From positions 3,224,001-3,288,000 of the forward strand of contig NZ_CP013187.1 in the NCBI RefSeq assembly GCF_001444405.1: 64,000 nucleotides of DNA. Reading direction: 5' to 3'. The position numbers and the translations under genes are program-made. Shown one piece after another: positions 26,260 to 35,757 of this stretch (position 1 is its first letter; each line of letters starts with the position of its first letter). The notes under the pieces are model-generated. The model did no database searches. It was not told the origin of the DNA and saw nothing but the letters and a program-made list of their open reading frames with translations. The DNA comes from Pseudoalteromonas phenolica. Its GTDB lineage: Bacteria > Pseudomonadota > Gammaproteobacteria > Enterobacterales > Alteromonadaceae.

Positions 26260-26904
26260 TTAGGCTACGCCGTATTGGTCTCGGTAGGCCTTAACTGCTT
26301 CTAAATGCTCGCCCATTGAGCCTTGCTCTTCTAGGTAAGTAATTAGGTCAGCAAGTTTCACGATTGATACCACTTGTGTACCAAAGTCGCGCTCAACTTC
26401 TTGAATTGCAGATAATTCCGCTTTACCTTTTTCCTGACGGTCTAGGGCAATTAAAACACCTGAAAGATCAGCACCTGCCGCAGCAATGATTTCCATTGAT
26501 TCACGAATTGCGGTACCCGCTGTGATCACGTCATCAACTAACATGATACGACCTTCAAGTGGAGAACCTACTAAGCTACCGCCTTCACCGTGGGTTTTTG
26601 CTTCTTTACGGTTGAAGCAATACGGTACATCTTTGTTGTAGTGATCAGCCAGTGCAACTGCTGTCGTTGTTGCAATTGGAATACCTTTGTATGCAGGGCC
26701 AAATAGTAAGTCGTATTCAATGCCTGCATCTTCTAGTGCTGCTGCATAAAAACGACCTAAACGTGCCAAATCACGACCTGTGTTGAACAGACCCGCGTTA
26801 AAGAAATAAGGGCTAGTACGGCCAGATTTTAAAGTGAACTCACCAAACTTTAATACCTGCTTCTCTAGAGCAAATTCAATAAACTCTTTTTGATATGCTT
26901 TCAT
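26260..26904 (-). CDS. pyrE: Orotate phosphoribosyltransferase PyrE
   Basis: Joins orotate and PRPP to orotidine 5'-phosphate in pyrimidine synthesis. The 214-residue protein shows FGEFTLKSGRTSPYFFNAG, the KEAKTHGEGGSLVG loop and the PRPP motif MLVDDVITAGTAIRES. The length matches E. coli (213). It is 21 nt downstream of rph, the well-known rph-pyrE operon. Confidence 0.98.
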   Translation of the reverse strand: MKAYQKEFIEFALEKQVLKFGEFTLKSGRTSPYFFNAGLFNTGRDLARLGRFYAAALEDAGIEYDLLFGPAYKGIPIATTTAVALADHYNKDVPYCFNRKEAKTHGEGGSLVGSPLEGRIMLVDDVITAGTAIRESMEIIAAAGADLSGVLIALDRQEKGKAELSAIQEVERDFGTQVVSIVKLADLITYLEEQGSMGEHLEAVKAYRDQYGVA

Positions 26905-26925
26905 GTCAACTTAACCCTATTTAAA

Positions 26926-27639
26926 TTATGCCAATGCTTGTTTTTGAATATCGATGATTTCGCGAATTGAATGCTTCGCCAGACCTAACAGCTCATCTAA
27001 TTCTTCAAATGAGAACGGTTCGCCCTCAGCTGTGCCTTGTACTTCAATCAGCTTGCCTGTTTCAGTCATGATCACATTCATATCAGTTTCAGCTTCTGAA
27101 TCTTCTAGGTATTCAAGATCAGAAATCGCTTGGCCTTTGTAAACACCAACAGAAATTGCTGCGATCATAAACTTAAGCGGGTTATTGTTGATCATGCCTT
27201 TTGCACGCATGTTAGTCAGTGCATCAACCAATGCCACACACGCACCGCTGATAGACGCCGTACGCGTACCACCGTCAGCCTGAAGTACATCACAATCAAT
27301 TGTAATGGTGTTTTCGCCAAGCGCTTTTAAATCAACCGCTGCACGAAGCGCGCGCGCGATTAAGCGTTGAATTTCCATTGTGCGGCCGCCTTGCTTGCCT
27401 TTTGCAGCTTCGCGGTTATTACGCGTATGAGTAGAACGTGGCAACATACCGTATTCAGCTGTGATCCAACCTTTACCTTGGCCTTTCATAAAGCGAGGTA
27501 CACCGGCTTCAACCGTTGCTGTACAAAGTACTTTTGTGTTTCCGAACTCAACCAGCACAGAGCCTTCGGCGTGCATAGTATAGTTACGGGTAAAGGTCAC
27601 AGGCCTAATTTGATTTGCTGTTCTTTCACTTGGACGCAT
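26926..27639 (-). CDS. rph: Ribonuclease PH
   Basis: Phosphorolytic 3'-5' exoribonuclease that trims tRNA 3' ends. From MRPSERTANQIRPVTFTRNY the protein has 237 residues and runs colinear with the family: GSVLVEFGNTKVLCTATVE, TRNNREAAKGKQGGRTMEIQRLI and DCDVLQADGGTRTASISGA. The frame is open to 27684, but I start at the ATG at 27639 because AGGGGA lies 6 nt upstream and E. coli Rph begins at the same residue. The C-terminus is intact, unlike the frameshifted rph of E. coli K-12. Confidence 0.96.
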   Translation of the reverse strand: MRPSERTANQIRPVTFTRNYTMHAEGSVLVEFGNTKVLCTATVEAGVPRFMKGQGKGWITAEYGMLPRSTHTRNNREAAKGKQGGRTMEIQRLIARALRAAVDLKALGENTITIDCDVLQADGGTRTASISGACVALVDALTNMRAKGMINNNPLKFMIAAISVGVYKGQAISDLEYLEDSEAETDMNVIMTETGKLIEVQGTAEGEPFSFEELDELLGLAKHSIREIIDIQKQALA

Positions 27640-27774
27640 CCACGTTCCCCTATATTCAAAATTTTCAATATTATAAAGGGTCATGCGTTATCTTGCCACG
27701 GACATTTGTGTTAATTCGGGCTATAACTTACTCTCAACAAAAATGATGATTTTGTGACTGGGCAGAAATTGCAC

Positions 27775-27803
27775 TTCAAACTGGCCTGCCCTGTAGCTAT
27801 AAT
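27775..27803 (+). promoter_or_regulatory. Candidate sigma-70 promoter for yicC
   Basis: A perfect -10 box TATAAT (27798-27803) with a weak -35 TTCAAA (27775-27780) at 17-bp spacing, about 38 bases before the yicC ATG. The divergent rph promoter must lie in the same 200-bp gap. Confidence 0.5.
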
Positions 27804-27841
27804 GCCATCGGTTTTAATTTTATGATTTTAGGAATCTTTAC

Positions 27842-28717
27842 ATGATCCACAGTATGACCGCCTACGCACGCCGAGAAGTTAAAGGTGAATGGGGCACAGG
27901 GGTTTGGGAAATCCGCTCAGTTAATCAGCGTTACCTAGAAACCTTTATCCGAGCACCTGAACAATTTCGCGGTATGGAGCCGGTAATACGCGAACGCCTT
28001 CGCAAGCACCTACAACGCGGCAAGGTTGAAGTATTCTTAAAGTTTGCTGCCAACCCAGCCCATGTTGGCGAATTGTCTATCAACGAGACTCTGGCACAAC
28101 AGCTAATTAAAAGTGCCCAGTGGGTTCAATCACAAAGCAATGGCGACCAAGCGGTAAGTACCATCAACCCAGTTGATATTTTACGTTGGCCGGGCGTGAT
28201 GGAAGCCGAAGAAATCGATTTAGACACAGTAAACAGCGAGCTGCTTGCTGGTTTTGATTTACTGGTTGAAGATTTCAAAGCGGCGCGTGCAAGTGAAGGT
28301 GAAAACCTTGAAACCATGATCACGACACGCCTTGATGCCATCATCGAGCAAGTGACGATTGTTGAGGGTCATATGCCAGAAGTGGCTAAATGGCAGCGCG
28401 ACAAACTAACCAGCCGTTTAGATGAACTTAAAACAGACATCGACGAAGGCCGCCTTGAGCAAGAACTTATTTACCTTGCGCAAAAACAAGACGTCGCTGA
28501 AGAGCTAGACCGTTTGAAGTCTCACGTTAAAGAAACAAATAAAATCTTAAAGAAAGGTGGCGCATGTGGTCGTCGCTTAGACTTTATGATGCAAGAGTTT
28601 AACCGTGAATCAAACACCCTAGCGTCAAAATCAATCAACACTGAGATCACCAATGCAGCGGTTGAACTTAAAGTGTTAATTGAACAGATGCGCGAGCAGA
28701 TCCAGAATATTGAGTAA
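27842..28717 (+). CDS. yicC: YicC family endoribonuclease
   Basis: A 291-residue YicC protein. The family start MIHSMTAYARRE, the block EIRSVNQRYLETFIRAPEQFR, and the C-terminal GRRLDFMMQEFNRESNTLASKS with its conserved Arg, Asp and Glu residues are intact. YicC has been reported to promote RNA decay as an endoribonuclease. Divergence from rph-pyrE is the same arrangement as in E. coli. Confidence 0.96.
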   Translation: MIHSMTAYARREVKGEWGTGVWEIRSVNQRYLETFIRAPEQFRGMEPVIRERLRKHLQRGKVEVFLKFAANPAHVGELSINETLAQQLIKSAQWVQSQSNGDQAVSTINPVDILRWPGVMEAEEIDLDTVNSELLAGFDLLVEDFKAARASEGENLETMITTRLDAIIEQVTIVEGHMPEVAKWQRDKLTSRLDELKTDIDEGRLEQELIYLAQKQDVAEELDRLKSHVKETNKILKKGGACGRRLDFMMQEFNRESNTLASKSINTEITNAAVELKVLIEQMREQIQNIE

Positions 28718-28744
28718 CGCTGTAATATTTTCAGCATATTACAT

Positions 28745-28769
28745 AAAAGCCCAGATTATCTGGGCTTTT
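28745..28769 (+). terminator. Rho-independent terminator after yicC
   Basis: Perfect 11-bp stem (aaaagcccaga / tctgggctttt) with a 3-nt loop and T run, 28 bases past the yicC stop. Confidence 0.9.
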
Positions 28770-28843
28770 TAGTCTTCTTCAGTTATAAATTAGTACTAAT
28801 CGAATAAAACTCGTTTTAAATTCTAAAATCTGGATTCTAGAAA

Positions 28844-29161
28844 TTAATTTACGATGTCAATTAAAGTACTAAAACCAGTGTCTAAATCATGACACTTCGT
28901 TGACCTCAACTCACCATTATCGATCTTAAAACGCACCGTCTCTTTATTTGCCATTGCAATATATGCTCGGCCAAGTAACTCATAACGGCGAGAGTGGTTT
29001 GCCTTTAATTTTGCGGTATCTTCGTATTCAAACCAAATCCACACATCATTGTTTGGTTGAACTGTAATTGAGTCAATTTTATCTTCGCAAGTGACTACTT
29101 TTGCTTGTACAGAAGTTATAGAAACCAAGCATAGCGCTAAAGTTAATGCTAGTTTTTTCAT
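28844..29161 (-). CDS. Small exported protein of unknown function
   Basis: 105 residues with a clear signal peptide (MKKLALTLALCLVSITSVQA, cut after VQA). The mature part has two Cys (TCEDKI and TKCHDLD) that could form one disulfide, and alternating charged and aromatic residues (VWIWFEYED). I do not recognise the family. It stands alone; the 106-bp gap upstream should hold its promoter. A periplasmic location is inferred from the signal peptide. Confidence 0.7.
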   Translation of the reverse strand: MKKLALTLALCLVSITSVQAKVVTCEDKIDSITVQPNNDVWIWFEYEDTAKLKANHSRRYELLGRAYIAMANKETVRFKIDNGELRSTKCHDLDTGFSTLIDIVN

Positions 29162-29267
29162 TGCTTTTATCCTTAAATTAAAAAAACATGCTGAAAATCA
29201 GCGCTGAATATACTCAATAACTTTAGTGACAAAACAACTATAAATTTATTAAACAATATTCGCAGTT

Positions 29268-30086
29268 TTACTTAAGCTGAGTGACATCTTTCACATTTTC
29301 TACAGATAAATGAAAGCACTTTTTATTAGCCAATAACACCTCTACCACCAACACATTTAAAGCTAATCCAATCAAACGATCGTAGTCGTGCAAAATGCTA
29401 ATTGCTAGCTCTCCCATCGGGCTCTCAACATCGATAAACAAACTTAAAATTACTTCTAAAAATAGTGGTGTCACTACAGCTAAGGTGATTGCGACGGCAC
29501 GTGTCATCCATACCTTATGGACGACGATGTTTTTCTTCATTGCAAACACAATAGCTGTAATGAAGCTAATACAAATAGCGATAGCCACAATCACCAAGGA
29601 TATAAAACGCGCACCTAAGTCTGTTGGTGAAAATACTAGGTGCATCCATACGCCAGATATTGCCATTAGGCACGCAGACACAACGGCCAAGCGCCCCATT
29701 ACTCTGTGCATCTTAGGTCGAGTTACGCGTAATCGAGTCGAGAACTGAGTGGGTAATGAAAAGAAGAAAACAATACCGCTTACCCCATGCACCAAAATGG
29801 CTGCTGGGAGTTCAAAGTAACGGGCATTAATCAAACCTGATGCTTCGGCGATTGCATCTGGGCCGAGTAAGACCAGTGCGACAATAAAAACTGCTGGTAT
29901 AGCGGGCAGACCAATTAAAAAGAACAATAGGCTGACTACTTTCCAGTTAGTTGGGCTTGTTTTGTGATTACTTTTTTCCTGACTACCGTGTATTACGTTT
30001 GAATTACTTGATGGTGACGCGACCTCACAGTTTGGGTTTGCTAGCTGCGGGTCTCGTTGATTTTTATTTGCAGTGATTAAGTTCAT
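29268..30086 (-). CDS. DUF2306-type integral membrane protein
   Basis: A multi-pass membrane protein with about seven hydrophobic segments from residue 48 on, preceded by a polar Asn/Ser-rich cytoplasmic stretch. HGVSGIVFFFSLPTQFS, RPKMHRVMGRL and VHKVWMTRAVAITLA, with spaced His residues, are the DUF2306 pattern; the family function is unknown, though the His residues could bind heme or metal. The ATG at 30086 is preferred because AAGG lies 7 nt upstream; a TTG further upstream (30134) is possible. The AraC-type regulator is divergent 165 bp away. Confidence 0.75.
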   Translation of the reverse strand: MNLITANKNQRDPQLANPNCEVASPSSNSNVIHGSQEKSNHKTSPTNWKVVSLLFFLIGLPAIPAVFIVALVLLGPDAIAEASGLINARYFELPAAILVHGVSGIVFFFSLPTQFSTRLRVTRPKMHRVMGRLAVVSACLMAISGVWMHLVFSPTDLGARFISLVIVAIAICISFITAIVFAMKKNIVVHKVWMTRAVAITLAVVTPLFLEVILSLFIDVESPMGELAISILHDYDRLIGLALNVLVVEVLLANKKCFHLSVENVKDVTQLK

Positions 30087-30251
30087 AACATTGCCTTGTT
30101 TCTCGTTTTGCTTGAGACAATCTTGTAATATCAATGCTAGTGTGTCGTTCTGGCCTATTGATTAAGACCATTTTTGAACTTCGCCTAACCAATAGAACAC
30201 CATAAGAATAAAACTAACCAACTGTAAAGTAAGGATAAAAAGGATTACCAT

Positions 30252-31484
30252 ATGCCAGCAGCTGATTTAAATTTACTGGCAATTAATATTGCGACTTTGA
30301 GCGTGTTATTCTTTAGCGCAAATTTACTGGTTGTCCGAGCCGACAAAAATCACACTTATTTTCCGCTTGCTTTGAGTTTTATTGGCGTCGCAATTGTCAT
30401 TTGTCAGCCAAGTTTAAAGGCTCTTGCGCCCGCTTTACAGCTTTCAACCTTAACACTGGCATTACCCGCTTTATTACTGATCGCGCCCTGCTTTTGGCTA
30501 TATGCAAAAGGCTTAACACACAATGCACCTTGGCGATTTGAAAAAGCCGATGCACGGCATTTAGTTCTACCAGGGCTTGGGTTATTGATTAGCCTTATCA
30601 CCTTTTTGCTACCCGCTGAGATTCATTACAACCTGCTTGGTAAGGGCGACATGGCGATACTCGAACAGACACCAGCACTGTTTAGAAACTTTATCTACGG
30701 ATTGCTGATTACCACTTTTGTGCTGGTTTTGGGCTGGATTGCACAGTCGGCGTTTTATCTGATTAAAATCATCAAGCGTCTACAGCACTATAGAACCCAA
30801 TTGAAACAGGTATTTGCTTCGACCGAAACTAAAGAGATCAGGTGGCTTAGTGGTTTACTGCTGTTTATAGGCATTGCTTGGGCTTTCGCTGCAATCAATT
30901 TATTACTCGATAATTTGTTTATCACCAGCGAATATATTCAAGATATTTTTCAGTCTGTTTTGCTCATTACGGTTTGCTTTGTCGCCACTTGGGGATTAAG
31001 ACAAAAACCAGGATTTGAAGAACTGTTTTCTACTGAAGCAATGGGGTTTGATCAAGAAGGATCTTTAGTAACGAATAATAAAAGCAACCACGTTGAAAGC
31101 CCTGATACTGCTGATTCTGAAAAATACAAACGCTCTGCACTCACTATAGAGATGGCAGAAAACATCGCACAGAAACTGGAAGCTGCAATGACCTCAGAAC
31201 AACTTTATTTAGATGCGAACCTCTCTTTACCAAAACTTGCCAAACACATTCATACGTCGCCTAACTATATTTCACAAACATTAAATGAAAACTTAGCGAC
31301 CAACTTTTTTGATTATGTGAATCATAAACGCATTGTGGCGGCACAAAAGCTACTGCTAGAGTCAGAACTAACGGTTTTAGATATTGCCATGCAAGTGGGC
31401 TTTAATTCTAAATCAGCGTTCTATAGTGCATTTAAAAAACATACTCGCTATACGCCAAGCGAGTTTAAAAAGCGCGGTATTTAA
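30252..31484 (+). CDS. Membrane-anchored AraC-family transcription regulator
   Basis: 410 residues: an N-terminal half (about 1-250) with about seven membrane helices, a polar linker, and a C-terminal AraC/XylS DNA-binding domain (about 305-410) with both helix-turn-helix units: LPKLAKHIHTSPNYISQTLNE and VLDIAMQVGFNSKSAFYSAFKKHTRYTPSEF. It belongs to the group where the membrane part senses a ligand and the AraC domain acts at the membrane. The divergent DUF2306 gene is the most likely target. Confidence 0.88.
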   Translation: MPAADLNLLAINIATLSVLFFSANLLVVRADKNHTYFPLALSFIGVAIVICQPSLKALAPALQLSTLTLALPALLLIAPCFWLYAKGLTHNAPWRFEKADARHLVLPGLGLLISLITFLLPAEIHYNLLGKGDMAILEQTPALFRNFIYGLLITTFVLVLGWIAQSAFYLIKIIKRLQHYRTQLKQVFASTETKEIRWLSGLLLFIGIAWAFAAINLLLDNLFITSEYIQDIFQSVLLITVCFVATWGLRQKPGFEELFSTEAMGFDQEGSLVTNNKSNHVESPDTADSEKYKRSALTIEMAENIAQKLEAAMTSEQLYLDANLSLPKLAKHIHTSPNYISQTLNENLATNFFDYVNHKRIVAAQKLLLESELTVLDIAMQVGFNSKSAFYSAFKKHTRYTPSEFKKRGI

Positions 31485-31523
31485 AGCACCTAGATAAACC
31501 AATAAATATAAAACAGACATAAA

Positions 31524-31552
31524 AAACCGAGCTTAACTCTGCTCGGCTTTTG
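31524..31552. terminator. Bidirectional terminator
   Basis: Stem aaaaccgagc / gctcggctttt with an 8-nt loop, between the convergent AraC-type and chemoreceptor genes; A and T runs flank both sides. Confidence 0.85.
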
Positions 31553-31569
31553 TCTTCCCGTTAATCGTA

Positions 31570-33492
31570 TTACAAACCTAATGTTTGTCTTACTTGCACC
31601 ATTTGTTGCTGTAGCTCAGCTTGAATATCGTTAACTTGCTGACTAGAGCTATTCACTTGGTCTTTCATGCTCAACATTGCTTGACTAAAGTCGTCTACTA
31701 AACCGCTTTGCTGCTGCGCAAGCTCCATGGCATGGCTCGCAACTTGGTTAGCTGTTTGCGCACTTTCAGCAACCCCTTCGGAGTTACGTTTTAATTCTTG
31801 CGCGTGCCCTGTTTGTGCTTGTGCGTCTTGTGATAACGCGCCCATTTGCTCTGATACTTTCTTAGAGTTTTCGCCTAAGGTATTCAACTGCTCATGAATA
31901 TCAGACAATGAATCTTGTGTTTGCTGCGCCAGTTTTCTTACCTCATCAGCAACAACGGCAAAGCCACGACCATGCTCGCCCGCTCGCGCCGATTCAATGG
32001 CCGCATTCAGTGCTAATAAATTGGTTTGCTCTGCAATGGTGCGGATCATTTCAACTACAGTGCCCACATCAGACACACCTTTTAATAACTCATTTAAACT
32101 ATCTTGCCCTTGCTCTACGCGCTGCTCAGTTGAAGAGCTGGCTTCTAGCATGGCATCAGCAAACTGCACGCTTTGTGACATAGCTTCGAAGGTGCTATTA
32201 GCATTATCAGACACCTGAGTGTTAATATCGTTGGCTTGCTCCCCCAAGTCTTTAATATTGTGCAGCAACCCCTGAGTTTGCTCTACTTGGTTGTAGGTGT
32301 TTTCTGACTGCTGACTTATTTGCGATAGGTTTTGACTCATCTGGGCCATAAACTCATTTACAAGCGATAGCATTTCTTGACGCTCTTGCGCTTCAAGTTG
32401 CTGACGTTGAATGAGCTGGTTAAAGTAACCGGCTATTTCACCGACTTCTGTGTTCGGATTTTTACTGTGGATCTGTTTCATTTCATTTGAATTAATCAAA
32501 TCAGCAAAACCATCTCTAAGCTGTCGCAATGGGTTAAGTACTTGGCTCAGCTGTACAAAGTACACACCTGCAGCAAGTAAAATCAACAAACCAATCGCTA
32601 CACTAAATAGTATTAGCACATTCTTTTTTAAGGCATCTTGACTGGCTTTTAAATCGTTTTCTGCTGATAGAACAATATCAATTAAAGTTTGAATATCACT
32701 ACGGAGCGCCTTAATACCCGCTTGTCGTGATTGAGATTGCGTTAGAGTGTTCTGCACATCTTTACCAAAACGGTTAGCCCAACTACTTAATTCTGACTTT
32801 ATTTCATCTGCTAAGTCTTCTGCCTCTTCACCAAAAAATAACGCATCTTCATCAACTTCGCTCATGACCCCTAAGTTGTCTAAGCGTTCAATTTTGTTGG
32901 CGATTGATTGCAATGTAGCTATGCTGTTTTGCAAGCTTGTTTGCGTATTCTCATTTGGGTTTATAGATAGGTGGTATGTAAAAATACTTAACTGATTTAC
33001 TTCTTGAAAATAATCAGACGCCAGTGCGTAATATTGAACTTTTATGGGGTTATCATCGGCTTTTGAAGCGTAGCTCATGAGTGAAGACGCAGACCCACTC
33101 ATTTGCCTTAGTGCATTATCAAGTAACGCCATTTCATTACCCGATAGCTTACCAATCGCGCGATACTTGCCATTAATATCTGTATCGAGGGCATCTAACT
33201 TGGTATGCATAGTGTTTGCGAGGTCACTTGGTAGTTGACTGATATGCGCTTGTTTGAGCTTTTTAATGATCTCAGAAGACTGAGTTAAATACTGGCTGTC
33301 TCCAGTACTGAGGTAGCTTTCGATACTGCCCGATAACTCCACCAGCACAGCGTTTTTAAGTTGGTTATATCCGGAATTCTGCTGATCTAGTGTACTTAGG
33401 AGATTCGACGCCCAAAATAACACGCCAGCTAAGAAAAAACTTGCCGAAGCCAGCAGGATTGCTAACCATCGAGTAAAAGCAGAAACACGCAT
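31570..33492 (-). CDS. Methyl-accepting chemotaxis protein
   Basis: 640-residue chemoreceptor: TM1 (about 9-30), a helical periplasmic sensor region (about 31-290), TM2 (about 292-315), HAMP (about 316-370), and a long signalling coiled coil. The hairpin tip is conserved: IRTIAEQTNLLALNAAIESARAGEHGRGFAV is split over two blocks around residues 490-520, followed by VVADEVRKLAQQTQDS. The helical sensor resembles four-helix-bundle ligand domains; the ligand is unknown. No CheR-docking C-terminal pentapeptide is seen. Confidence 0.95.
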   Translation of the reverse strand: MRVSAFTRWLAILLASASFFLAGVLFWASNLLSTLDQQNSGYNQLKNAVLVELSGSIESYLSTGDSQYLTQSSEIIKKLKQAHISQLPSDLANTMHTKLDALDTDINGKYRAIGKLSGNEMALLDNALRQMSGSASSLMSYASKADDNPIKVQYYALASDYFQEVNQLSIFTYHLSINPNENTQTSLQNSIATLQSIANKIERLDNLGVMSEVDEDALFFGEEAEDLADEIKSELSSWANRFGKDVQNTLTQSQSRQAGIKALRSDIQTLIDIVLSAENDLKASQDALKKNVLILFSVAIGLLILLAAGVYFVQLSQVLNPLRQLRDGFADLINSNEMKQIHSKNPNTEVGEIAGYFNQLIQRQQLEAQERQEMLSLVNEFMAQMSQNLSQISQQSENTYNQVEQTQGLLHNIKDLGEQANDINTQVSDNANSTFEAMSQSVQFADAMLEASSSTEQRVEQGQDSLNELLKGVSDVGTVVEMIRTIAEQTNLLALNAAIESARAGEHGRGFAVVADEVRKLAQQTQDSLSDIHEQLNTLGENSKKVSEQMGALSQDAQAQTGHAQELKRNSEGVAESAQTANQVASHAMELAQQQSGLVDDFSQAMLSMKDQVNSSSQQVNDIQAELQQQMVQVRQTLGL

Positions 33493-33622
33493 AACACCCC
33501 CTTTGTTTCAAATTTCGGCGCTAGCGTATTACTCTTTTATGACAGTTTGATGTAATTTGTTCAACAAGAATGCATAACTAAAAAAAGCATACTTTTTACC
33601 TACATAGGTTAGAGTTTGGGCT

Positions 33623-34408
33623 CTATTTCATTGCTGCTTTGACATAGACATCGAAGCGGTTTTTCTTCGTTGTTATTTGCATACTTGGTTTTTGTTCATC
33701 GAGGAAAGGAGCATAATCAGGTCGTTTGACAGCTACGCGTTTGCTCGCTAATTGCATGGCAAACTCAAGTAAGGCGTCTGCATCATGATCGTCCCCAACT
33801 AAGGATTGGAATACACGCATTTCTTTTTTTACCAATGCCGATTTTTCTCTATGTGGGAACATTGGGTCCAAATAAACCACATCAGGTTCAACCTCTGTGC
33901 TATTCAAAAGATCATGACTTGAACCAAACGCCATGCCTACTTGTGCCTTCATCCAGTCACCAATTTCAGCGTCTTGATAAGCGCGTTGCAAACCATCATA
34001 AAGTAATGCCGCCACCACAGGATGACGCTCATGCATGGTAACTTTACAACCAAGTGCAGCCAATACAAAGGCATCTCTGCCTAGTCCTGCTGTTGCATCA
34101 AGCACATGTGGTACCGCCCCCTTATTCAAGCCTACCGCTTTGGCAATTGCTTGACCTTTACCACCACCAAATTTGCGTCGATGTGCACTGGCACCTGTCA
34201 CAAAGTCTACCCGAATAGCACCTAGCTTTGGTTCATCACTTTTAAAAAGCTGTAGTCCATGCTCATCAAACTGCAGTTTAAATAAAGCTTTGTTAGGTAC
34301 ACCATCAGCATTTTGTTGCTCTGCCCAATTGACTAATTCAAAGCGTTTTTCTAATTCATCAAGATAAGGACGGTTTTCAGAATAGGGGGTGTGGATTAGC
34401 AAGGGCAA
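33623..34408 (-). CDS. rsmJ: 16S rRNA (guanine1516-N2)-methyltransferase RsmJ
   Basis: 261-residue RsmJ. The SAM-binding core is VLDATAGLGRDAFVLAALG, and the active-site motif is VYLDPMFPHREKSALVKKEMR. RVDFVTGASAHRRKFGGGKGQ is the typical preceding block. RsmJ methylates G1516 of 16S rRNA. In E. coli it neighbours prlC; here a response-regulator gene lies between the two. Confidence 0.96.
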   Translation of the reverse strand: MPLLIHTPYSENRPYLDELEKRFELVNWAEQQNADGVPNKALFKLQFDEHGLQLFKSDEPKLGAIRVDFVTGASAHRRKFGGGKGQAIAKAVGLNKGAVPHVLDATAGLGRDAFVLAALGCKVTMHERHPVVAALLYDGLQRAYQDAEIGDWMKAQVGMAFGSSHDLLNSTEVEPDVVYLDPMFPHREKSALVKKEMRVFQSLVGDDHDADALLEFAMQLASKRVAVKRPDYAPFLDEQKPSMQITTKKNRFDVYVKAAMK

Positions 34409-34494
34409 ACTCCTTATAGAACAGCTTGCCCATTATAACGTTGAAACGGTTATTTATACCAACGCTCTGTAATACTTAATTTGAAAGGTAAGTA

Positions 34495-35655
34495 TTAAAA
34501 CAGCTCAATATCATCTTGAGAGGCGACTTGCTCTTCGGTCCAAGGTTGATTAAGTTTATTCAAACTAGTCTGCAGTGCTTCTCTAGTTTCAGTTACTAGA
34601 ACCAGTTTTTGCTTTACCAACTCTAACTCTTCATTCAAGAATGCAAAGTGTTGGTAAAATTCAGCGAGCTGCTCAGGACTTGTAATGCTGGATAGCTTTT
34701 CTGGGTGCTCGTTTGCATGCTCTAACAGCTTTTTAAAGTTCTCTGATTGTGTGCTGTGATGCATATCTAAAAAAACTAATTGTTGAGCGATGTCATCACA
34801 TACTTGTCCAATCTGATTTATTTGAATGAGTGCCTGATCGCTTTCTTCCATATCTTGGATCTTGGCATTCGTCGCCTCTAAAATATGCGGTAATAAATCT
34901 TTGTAGCGACCATACATACCTGGATCGTCTGTTGGCATATTCTTAATAAGCAAAGAGACTTTAGGGTAGTTAATAATAGTTCGACGGCCAAAGTCTACAA
35001 AGCGATTTCCACCACGGTTTTGTTCTAAAAGCTCTTGCTCTATCGGTTGAATAGCCCCTTCAGCCGATTTAAATACTTCACCCTGCTCGTGCCAAAATGC
35101 GACGGCTACTTCAAGTTGCAGCGGAATAAAAAACTCAAAGAAAAAATTAGATAAGCTATCTAAGTCATGTGCGTGATATGACTGACCTACATAACGCATT
35201 ATGCGACCCATATCTCCAGAGTCTGTCATCGCGATTTCTGCAGTAATCTGGGCCTGTTCCATATCCTGTTTTAAACGCTGAGAGACTTGGCGATACTCAT
35301 CAAGTACATTAATTCTGGCTAGTAGCTCTTCTTTATTAAAAGGTTTGACAATATAGTCAGCCGCACCAGAGTTATAACCACGCATGCGCTCCGAAATATC
35401 AGTGCGTGATGATAAAAACATCACTGGAATTGCGTTTGTTTCTGAAGATTTTTTTAACTTTTCACATACTTCGAAGCCATTCATACCAGGCATTTCGACA
35501 TCAAGAAGAATAATATCAGGTTGATATTTAAGGGCTAACCGTAATCCTTCGTCGCCATTTTTAGCTCGGATCAATTTACAGCTTTCAGCCAACGCGTCTT
35601 CGATGATCTTATGCACTAACTTGTCGTCATCGATAGCCAGCACCAGTCTGCTCAT
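34495..35655 (-). CDS. Response regulator with the same uncharacterised output region as the one at 11.4 kb
   Basis: Receiver domain (about 1-125) with D9-D11, phospho-acceptor D52 (IILLDVEMPG) and the KPF lysine. Its C-terminal 260 residues share blocks with the regulator at 11376-12503: DMGRIMRYV here against EMGQIVNYI there, and RTIINYPKVSLLIKNMPTDD against RILVNYENLSLLILNMPEND. No kinase gene adjoins it, so it may be an orphan or serve the kinase at 12.6-14.5 kb. It separates rsmJ from prlC. Output function is unknown. Confidence 0.85.
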   Translation of the reverse strand: MSRLVLAIDDDKLVHKIIEDALAESCKLIRAKNGDEGLRLALKYQPDIILLDVEMPGMNGFEVCEKLKKSSETNAIPVMFLSSRTDISERMRGYNSGAADYIVKPFNKEELLARINVLDEYRQVSQRLKQDMEQAQITAEIAMTDSGDMGRIMRYVGQSYHAHDLDSLSNFFFEFFIPLQLEVAVAFWHEQGEVFKSAEGAIQPIEQELLEQNRGGNRFVDFGRRTIINYPKVSLLIKNMPTDDPGMYGRYKDLLPHILEATNAKIQDMEESDQALIQINQIGQVCDDIAQQLVFLDMHHSTQSENFKKLLEHANEHPEKLSSITSPEQLAEFYQHFAFLNEELELVKQKLVLVTETREALQTSLNKLNQPWTEEQVASQDDIELF

Positions 35656-35729
35656 ACCATTTCCCTTAATAAATCATGTCTTTAAATAGCATAGCTTGAG
35701 TTAATAATTTTGCGAACCCCAAAAAGCAC

Positions 35730-35757
35730 AAAAGCGCCCTAAGACGCTTTTATTTTC
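35730..35757 (-). terminator. Weak terminator-like hairpin after prlC
   Basis: aaaagcg / cgctttt stem with an 8-nt loop, 180 bases downstream of prlC. The T run is short. The rest of the 35656-35935 gap shows nothing I can identify. Confidence 0.5.

Noticed and set aside
26169..26290. Small plus-strand gene (ATG at 26169, 40 codons)
   Set aside because: It runs through the palindromic element and into the end of pyrE, has no convincing ribosome site, and its sequence is explained by the hairpins.
34456..34498. Third TACCAATC-type element
   Set aside because: TACCAACGCTCTGTAATACTT resembles the left end only loosely, and no matching right end is visible; the short dyad taatactt/aagtatta is too weak to call.
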